A DNA stretch of 60,319 nucleotides, taken from positions 1 to 60,319 of the forward strand of contig CAZIKQ010000007.1 in NCBI GenBank assembly GCA_964540025.1. Direction: 5' to 3'. Below, piece after piece: positions 54,768 to 60,319 of this stretch. Below the pieces are notes generated by a model. That model was not told the origin of the DNA, ran no database searches, and worked only from the letters and a program-made list of their open reading frames with translations. Both the position numbers and the translations under genes were made by a program. The stretch is from RGIG250 sp964540025. Lineage in GTDB: Bacteria > Bacillota > Negativicutes > Selenomonadales > Selenomonadaceae. Numbering within the stretch: position 1 is the stretch's first letter; each line of letters starts with the position of its first letter.

Positions 54768-57700
54768 CAGCTACGCCCCTCCTCATCCTTTTCATCAGCC
54801 GCCTCAACAAGCTTCCCCGCCAAAAGGAGCGATTCCAGTTCCCTTTCCTCCCGGATATCCGGCCGCCTCACTTCGTAGCCTTCAATCTTTGGATCAAAGC
54901 AGCATACGTCATAATAATCGCAATACTGGCAGGCATTCTTATTCCCGCCCCGGTACGGATTGATATCGATCTTTCCCGACAATATCTCCCGGCCTGCCTG
55001 TTTCAGTCTGTCCTCGGCCAGTACGCAGGCGCTTTCCAGAAACTCCGCCGATTTATCCTGCCCGCTTCCTTTGCCCTGTTCTGCCTCTGATTCAGCCTGA
55101 AGGCTCCATCCCTCAAAATTCAACGCTGCATCCTGCTTCTCCTTTGCCTTAGCGTATACCAATTCATTTCTGCCTGCATCAGGGTTATCTCTGGCCAGCG
55201 TCTTTAAGGGCAGCTCATCTCCATCTATCTGTGGATTATAGACATGGAAATAAAATGCTCCCGCCGGAAGCAGAGACACATTTTCCTCTGAACCAGTGAG
55301 ACTTCTCGCCAGCATCAAATAAGTAATAAGCTGCAAGCTCTGTCCATCGCTCAAATCCACCAGCGACAGCTTACGGCTGCCTGTCTTATAGTCGATGACC
55401 AGCACGTACTCCTGCCCATCCTCATCCTTCATTACATCCAGCCGGTCGATTATCCCGGTAAGGCGCAGGGAGATGTCCTTCTCCAGCTTCAGCTGACAGG
55501 CTTTTGCGGCGATCCTGCGTCCGTCATAGGTAACGCCGCCCTCTTTGCGTCCGAAGCTCAATTCAACGCCGCAGGGAACAAACTTGCTGCCTGACTTCGG
55601 ATCAGCCAGATCCTTCAGCCTTTCGATGGCTATCTGAGCCGTCGTCTTTATCCGTTTCAGCAGGCCTCTCATCCGGTCGTCCTGCATGAGAATTTTGTTC
55701 CGTACGTCGGCGGCCGCCTTGTCCGTCAGTTCCTCCGCCAGCTGGGCGCTATCGAAGCTCGCTATATTTATGGTTTTTTTCAGCAATCCGCCGATGAAGT
55801 TTTCCATGACGCTGTGGAGAAGCGTCCCTTTATCGGCCACTTCAAAGCCATATTCCTCCCGCTTTTTCAGCTTTAATCCCCGCTGGGCAAAGTAATGGTA
55901 CGGGCAGCCGTTGAAGCTCTCCAGAGAAGACACGCTGCCGGAAAGATAACGGTTCTTATCTGTTCCCTTCAAATACAGGCGGCGGGCCAGCTTCGGAGTC
56001 AGGCTGGTTTTGGCATCGGCAAACAGGCCAGCCTTTAGTTTCGCCAAAAGCTGACCGTCGGTTTTCTCTCTTACGGAATTATATACCTGAACCCACAGCT
56101 TCTCGTCTTCCCTGACGCCCAGGTCAGGATCGTATTTTACGGACTTACCGGCTCCAGCATTGACAGTGCCCTTTTTCAGGGCTATCCGGCCCTTTATTTC
56201 CCTGAGGGCCCCGGCCAGCTTTATCACTGACTGCCGGGAGTCAACCAGCTGCCAGACACGAAGCCGGGGGGCCTGATTGCTCTCTTTATTCGTGCCGCTT
56301 TCATTTAGATTACCGGCCTGAATAAGTCCCAAATCGTCTACCGTTATCTTTTCCCGCTTCAATTCAGGGAGGATTTCCATTATCCGGTGGACTATATCAG
56401 AGGGCATAAGGGCATTGCCGCTGTCATCCATCAGCGCGTAAGACACCCAGAGGTATTCCCTCATGCGGGTAAAGGCCCGATACAGGGTATATCTTTCCCA
56501 GAGAGGCTGTTCATCGTTATCCACATCAGGCATTGATACCCCCAGCGCCGAATTGATCAGCCGGCGCTCCTCCCGGGATAAAAATCCATTGGTGTCACAG
56601 CCTCTCGGCATCAGTCCTGCATTGACGCCCAAAATATAGACAGCTTTTATATTATCAAAGCTGTTGCTGTCCACTGACGATATGGTTACGTAGTCAAGCC
56701 CCGGCGGCACCAGAGAGAACTGTATCCGGCCGATGCCGTCCTGAAGAAGCTGACGGTACAGCTTCAGATTCCGGTCGTAATCATCATCCAGCACATTATT
56801 TCCCAATGCCTGCTTGAATTCCTCCAGCAGACCCACCACCTGGGTCCACATTCGTTCATGGCGGCGGGAACGCTCCTGCTCTCCCGTTTCCGATTCTTCC
56901 CTGGCCCATCCTTCCAGCGTCTCAGGCACGTTCAGCTCAATGAGGAAGTCGTAAAGAATCCTGCTGATTTTCCCCACCGTAAGAGAAGCCGCTCCCGCCT
57001 TTATTTTTCCCTCAAGCTCTATAAGGGGCTTCAGCGCCCTGTCCCTTATATCGTTTATTTCCTCCAGACAGCGCTTTTTCTCCTCCGGTATTTCCTCTCC
57101 TGCCCGCCTGCCCCGGTACGCTTCCCAGGGGGCAGTAGCAGTCCAGCGTCCTCTGCCATGAATGCCGAATTCAATAGCGTAATTTTCCAGCCGGTGAATT
57201 TCATCCCGGGAAGGCTGGAAAAAACCGGTTTTCAAAACCCGAAAGACATCCTCATAACGCCAGCCGCCCCGTTTACCGATAAAAATCTGCAACAGAGAAA
57301 CGAGCAGCTCTGCCAAGGGATGGTCGATGGCCGAAATCTTTTCATCGCAATAACAGGGGATCTCATAATCCCTCATAACCCGGGTCAGCAGGAATCCGTA
57401 CTCCTCCATGTCTCTGGTCAGTATCGCAATATCGCTGTAATGGTAACCCTTATCCCGGCAAAGGCGGCGAATATCGGCCGCCGCCAGTTCAACCTCCCGC
57501 CTGCGGTTTGCGGCCTCAACCATCCGCAGACAGGATAAATCCAGCTGACGGTTGGGAATCTCCCGAATCGGTGTAAAGGAAAACAGCTGCCCTTCCAAAA
57601 GTTCAAAGGCTTTCCTGCTTCCCGGCTGTTTTTGCGCTTCGCTAAACCGGAAATTTTTCGTAAGAGCCGTCCATCTGGCCGGTTTTCCCAAGGAACATAC

Positions 57701-58531
57701 GCCGTCTCTCGCTGTAAGCCGCCGGCAGGTGTCCTGCTGGCGCTGGAAGATGGTCAACTCCCGGCTGTAAATACGCTTTTCGTCCAATTCACCGGCCAGA
57801 GTAAGGTGCAAAGGGCAGCCCCGGTTCATAACCGCCCGAAGGATCTCAACCTCTATGGGCTCAAAAAAGGCAAAGCCATCGACCCATATCTCGGCCCCCT
57901 GGAGGAAGCTGCTCCCGGGGATCTCCTCCAGCAGCTTTTGCATCAGGCGATAATCATCGGAATACATCAACTGACCATCTGCCGGATTTTCCAGGGACTT
58001 ATCATAAAGAGAAGACAGTCTATCCATATCCTCTAACTTTTGCCGGATAGAATCCTCCTCTACAGGAAATTCCCCATTGGCCACGTGCTCCCTGTAATGC
58101 TCAAGCACCCCGTAGCTTTTGAATTCCACCAGCAGAGAAGAAATCTCGCTGACAAACTCAGGCTGTTTCGCTCCCCGGCCAAAGCTTTTGAATTCATTCT
58201 CCATAAGGAGCCGCTTGAGGATAAGCTGCCTGCCCAATTCGGAAAGCTCCGGCTCCTGAACCACGCCGTCATAAGCCAAAACATGGTAAGCCAGGCGGCG
58301 GAAGCCCACTACAAAGGCCCGGATGAAGCCTCGGCCATTATTCCGCATCAGATTGCAGAGTTCTCTTTCCACCCGATAGGTTTCATGCTCCGGCACGATG
58401 ATAATAAGGGGAGCGCCCAAAGGCTCTCCCCTCATCTTATCTGCAATTTCCCTCAGGCACCGATAGGTCTTACCGGTCCCTGCCCGGCCGGAAATGATTT
58501 CAAAAAAACCGGCTCCTGTACCTTTTGACAT
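54767..58531 (-). CDS. addB: Helicase-nuclease subunit AddB
   Basis: A 1254-residue partner of AddA. The helicase-like P-loop is ISGRAGTGKTYRCLREI near the N-terminus. The C-terminal RecB-type nuclease has EYVLVIDYKTGSRKLSL. A 4Fe-4S staple is formed by Cys in FNGCPYHYFA and the distal CQYCDYYDVCCFD, as in Bacillus AddB. First gene of the addBA pair. Length fits the family (~1160). Confidence 0.95.
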   Translation of the reverse strand: MSKGTGAGFFEIISGRAGTGKTYRCLREIADKMRGEPLGAPLIIIVPEHETYRVERELCNLMRNNGRGFIRAFVVGFRRLAYHVLAYDGVVQEPELSELGRQLILKRLLMENEFKSFGRGAKQPEFVSEISSLLVEFKSYGVLEHYREHVANGEFPVEEDSIRQKLEDMDRLSSLYDKSLENPADGQLMYSDDYRLMQKLLEEIPGSSFLQGAEIWVDGFAFFEPIEVEILRAVMNRGCPLHLTLAGELDEKRIYSRELTIFQRQQDTCRRLTARDGVCSLGKPARWTALTKNFRFSEAQKQPGSRKAFELLEGQLFSFTPIREIPNRQLDLSCLRMVEAANRRREVELAAADIRRLCRDKGYHYSDIAILTRDMEEYGFLLTRVMRDYEIPCYCDEKISAIDHPLAELLVSLLQIFIGKRGGWRYEDVFRVLKTGFFQPSRDEIHRLENYAIEFGIHGRGRWTATAPWEAYRGRRAGEEIPEEKKRCLEEINDIRDRALKPLIELEGKIKAGAASLTVGKISRILYDFLIELNVPETLEGWAREESETGEQERSRRHERMWTQVVGLLEEFKQALGNNVLDDDYDRNLKLYRQLLQDGIGRIQFSLVPPGLDYVTISSVDSNSFDNIKAVYILGVNAGLMPRGCDTNGFLSREERRLINSALGVSMPDVDNDEQPLWERYTLYRAFTRMREYLWVSYALMDDSGNALMPSDIVHRIMEILPELKREKITVDDLGLIQAGNLNESGTNKESNQAPRLRVWQLVDSRQSVIKLAGALREIKGRIALKKGTVNAGAGKSVKYDPDLGVREDEKLWVQVYNSVREKTDGQLLAKLKAGLFADAKTSLTPKLARRLYLKGTDKNRYLSGSVSSLESFNGCPYHYFAQRGLKLKKREEYGFEVADKGTLLHSVMENFIGGLLKKTINIASFDSAQLAEELTDKAAADVRNKILMQDDRMRGLLKRIKTTAQIAIERLKDLADPKSGSKFVPCGVELSFGRKEGGVTYDGRRIAAKACQLKLEKDISLRLTGIIDRLDVMKDEDGQEYVLVIDYKTGSRKLSLVDLSDGQSLQLITYLMLARSLTGSEENVSLLPAGAFYFHVYNPQIDGDELPLKTLARDNPDAGRNELVYAKAKEKQDAALNFEGWSLQAESEAEQGKGSGQDKSAEFLESACVLAEDRLKQAGREILSGKIDINPYRGGNKNACQYCDYYDVCCFDPKIEGYEVRRPDIREERELESLLLAGKLVEAADEKDEEGRS

Positions 58532-58606
58532 CTATGCTCCCCCGTGAATCACCTAAGAATAAACCAGCCAAAAATCCTGCAATCAGTTTAGCGTTGGGGA
58601 AAATTT

Positions 58607-59140
58607 CTATCTTCTCCGCAGGGCCTTGGGTTTTCCTAATACCTCTGAAGCAATAATGGCCGCCCGCAGCTCCCTGGCCGTCAGCAAAACATCCTTCCCC
58701 GGCTTTTGTATCGGGCTTTCGTCAGCCGCAGTAATTGGTCTGGCTCCGCTGTATTCCGACGGCGCCATCTCTCCTGAACAGCGGCGCCGCCCCGCATAAA
58801 TAGAGCTGCCCTTTTCCGAAGCCTGGCAAGCCTCGCGGTTCTCGTAAATATTACCGGTACCGTGGGCTCTTGTTTCGTGGTAAACATCGCCCTGATAGAC
58901 ACCACCCTGCCGCTCTATCCGCGGGGCGTGACGCATCCGTGGTATCTCAAAACCCAGATCATCCGGCTGATTTCCCTCTGGTATCATTTCAGCGTTATCC
59001 GTAGCTGTATCCTGTCTTTCAGGAGTTCCTCCCCCTGATTCAATCCGCTGTTTCCCAAGCAGTCCTTTCACAATATGCAACAGCATCATCATAAACAGGA
59101 TGGGAAATATTAAAGCCGCTATCGATTCAGTCATAATCAT
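58607..59140 (-). CDS. Membrane protein of unknown function, coupled to floA
   Basis: A 177-residue protein with one N-terminal membrane helix (IAALIFPILFMMMLLHIVKG). A long polar, probably disordered region follows (~30-150; Glu, Arg, Gly and His rich, with RGGVYQGDVYHETRAHGTG-like stretches). The last ~30 residues look helical (LLTARELRAAIIASEVLGKP). Its start overlaps the floA stop by 4 bases, so it is co-translated and may belong to the flotillin membrane assembly. Not a recognised NfeD protein. Confidence 0.7.
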   Translation of the reverse strand: MIMTESIAALIFPILFMMMLLHIVKGLLGKQRIESGGGTPERQDTATDNAEMIPEGNQPDDLGFEIPRMRHAPRIERQGGVYQGDVYHETRAHGTGNIYENREACQASEKGSSIYAGRRRCSGEMAPSEYSGARPITAADESPIQKPGKDVLLTARELRAAIIASEVLGKPKALRRR

Positions 59141-60120
59141 TTACCATTTGGAGCAGCGTCCCCTTTTCCGGCAATCGCGTCTCGCATATCGGTATCAGCC
59201 TTGATATTATTCAGGTTGTAATAATCCATTACCCCCAGCTTTCCCTCCCGGAGAGCCTGGGCCATTGCATGGGGCACTTCCGCCTGAGCCTCCACCACTC
59301 TGGCTTCCATTTCCTGGGTATAAGCCTTCATTTCCTGCTCCTTCGCCACCGCCATGGCCCGGCGTTCCTCGGCTTTTGCCTGGGCAATGCGCTTATCGGC
59401 CTCAGCCTGGTCAGTCATAAGGGCAGCGCCAATATTTCTCCCTACGTCCACATCGGCAATATCAATCGACAAAATCTGAAAGGCAGTGCCTGCGTCAAGG
59501 CCCTTGCCCAAAACCACCTTGGAAATGTCATCAGGGCTTTCCAGTACGGCGGTATGGCTTTCAGCCGAACCAACGGTAGTGACGATACCTTCGCCAACTC
59601 TGGCGATTATAGTGGCTTCACCAGCGCCGCCCACCAGCCGGTCAATATCTGCCCGGACAGTAACCCGGGCAACGATTTTCAGCTCGATGCCATTCTTGGC
59701 CACGGCAGAGATTACCGGAGTCTCGATGACTTTGGGATTTACGCTCATCTGAACGGCTTCCAGAACATCCCGACCTGCCAGGTCAATAGCCGCAGATCGG
59801 GCAAAGGGCAATGGTATCTCGGCGCGATGAGCAGCAATGAGGGCATCTACCACATTGTCCACATCTCCACCGGCCAGATAGTGAGCCTCCAGCTGGTTCA
59901 CATTCACGTCAAGACCGGCCTTATTCGCCTTGATAAGGGGCAGGACAATTTTCTCCGGAACGACCCGGCGAAGCCTCATGCCCACAAGATTGAATATGCT
60001 GATCCTGACTCCGGCCGCAATGGCGGAAATCCACAGCCCGATGGGAACAAAATGAAGAAACAACATCACAGCGCCAATCAGGATAAAAAGGGAAAATACT
60101 CCCCCGCCAAGTAAACTCAT
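59137..60120 (-). CDS. floA: Flotillin-like protein FloA
   Basis: A 327-residue scaffold of bacterial functional membrane microdomains. ATG 60120 gives the normal FloA length; the frame extends upstream but into non-conserved sequence. A membrane hairpin (~5-50) is followed by the family core (RISIFNLVGMRLRRVVPEKI, LPLIKANKAGLDVNVNQLEA, HYLAGGDVDNVVDALIAAHR). The SPFH-like and Ala/Glu-rich helices (AKAEERRAMAVAKEQEMKAY) come next. It ends in a short polar tail. A GGAG site lies about 12 bases upstream. Confidence 0.93.
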   Translation of the reverse strand: MSLLGGGVFSLFILIGAVMLFLHFVPIGLWISAIAAGVRISIFNLVGMRLRRVVPEKIVLPLIKANKAGLDVNVNQLEAHYLAGGDVDNVVDALIAAHRAEIPLPFARSAAIDLAGRDVLEAVQMSVNPKVIETPVISAVAKNGIELKIVARVTVRADIDRLVGGAGEATIIARVGEGIVTTVGSAESHTAVLESPDDISKVVLGKGLDAGTAFQILSIDIADVDVGRNIGAALMTDQAEADKRIAQAKAEERRAMAVAKEQEMKAYTQEMEARVVEAQAEVPHAMAQALREGKLGVMDYYNLNNIKADTDMRDAIAGKGDAAPNGK

Positions 60121-60254
60121 AACTAAAATATCTCCTTTCAAGTTATCTCCGGCAATTAACTGCTTACCTACGTGGATGGTATATTTCAACATCCACCTGT
60201 CATTGTCCTGCTTGTAGACAGTCTCCGGAAATGAAAATCTTTTGGCATAAAAAA

Positions 60255-60319
60255 TAGATTGTAACATGAAATTGAAAAGTCCCTCTAAGTCAGTCCTGAC
60301 GGACTGCCAGCTCCCCCAG
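60255..60319 (+). repeat. Interspersed repeat end, truncated by the window
   Basis: tagattgtaacatgaaattg (60255-60274) matches the left arm of the 31914 hairpin with one change. The following sequence (ctctaagtcagtcctgacgg...) differs from that copy and contains gtcagtcctgac, a dyad. The element runs out of the window. Confidence 0.6.

Overview
The window looks like a chromosome segment from a diderm Firmicute (class Negativicutes). Firmicutes-type genes dominate: addAB, a FloA flotillin, ktrAB, sufCBDSU, perR, a YabN-type MazG fusion and a UgtP-like glycosyltransferase. They sit beside a TonB-dependent outer-membrane receptor, which only an outer-membrane lineage should need. A family such as Acidaminococcaceae is plausible, but the sequence alone does not prove it. 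Most genes are ordinary core genes in short, tightly packed operons.

Layout. 1-850: repeat-like DNA and two small unknown genes. 902-7625 (minus): F-type ATP synthase operon atpI-B-E-F-A-G-D-C. It has no separate atpH; a delta C-terminal domain is fused to the N-terminus of alpha, and subunit c has a two-carboxylate ion site (D29/E62). 7883-14699: diguanylate cyclase, thiamine pyrophosphokinase, an rRNA 2'-O-methyltransferase, infC-rpmI-rplT with an AUU start and leader attenuator, a triple zinc-ribbon protein and a lipid glycosyltransferase. 14837-15003: tRNA-Pro and tRNA-Arg. 15298-17310: ktrAB potassium uptake. 17748-21005: MerR/SDR pair, DUF1848 protein, an unknown protein. 21178-22087: eight tRNA genes, one split by a 100-N assembly gap. 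22172-27710: SDR, mazG fusion and mfd, overlapping. 27875-31910: secreted protein, aspartokinase, a dus gene broken by an amber codon, and a small secreted protein bracketed by hairpin repeats. 32012-36752: SUF Fe-S assembly operon. 37146-40803: an EF-G-like GTPase without the catalytic His, and a CapA-like protein. 40953-45364 (minus): TonB receptor, membrane polyferredoxin, Cys-rich mini-protein and two exported proteins. 45670-48383: unknown gene, PTPS-like protein, PerR, formate/nitrite channel. 48618-60120: 5'-nucleotidase family protein, addBA, an unknown membrane protein and floA.

The strongest leads are four. First, the delta-alpha ATP synthase fusion combined with a probable Na+-type rotor. 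Second, the TonB receptor whose signal peptide is out of frame at a G7 tract, suggesting phase variation. Third, the operon linking that receptor to a membrane 4Fe-4S electron carrier. Fourth, an interspersed hairpin repeat family whose best copy has a 33-bp stem.
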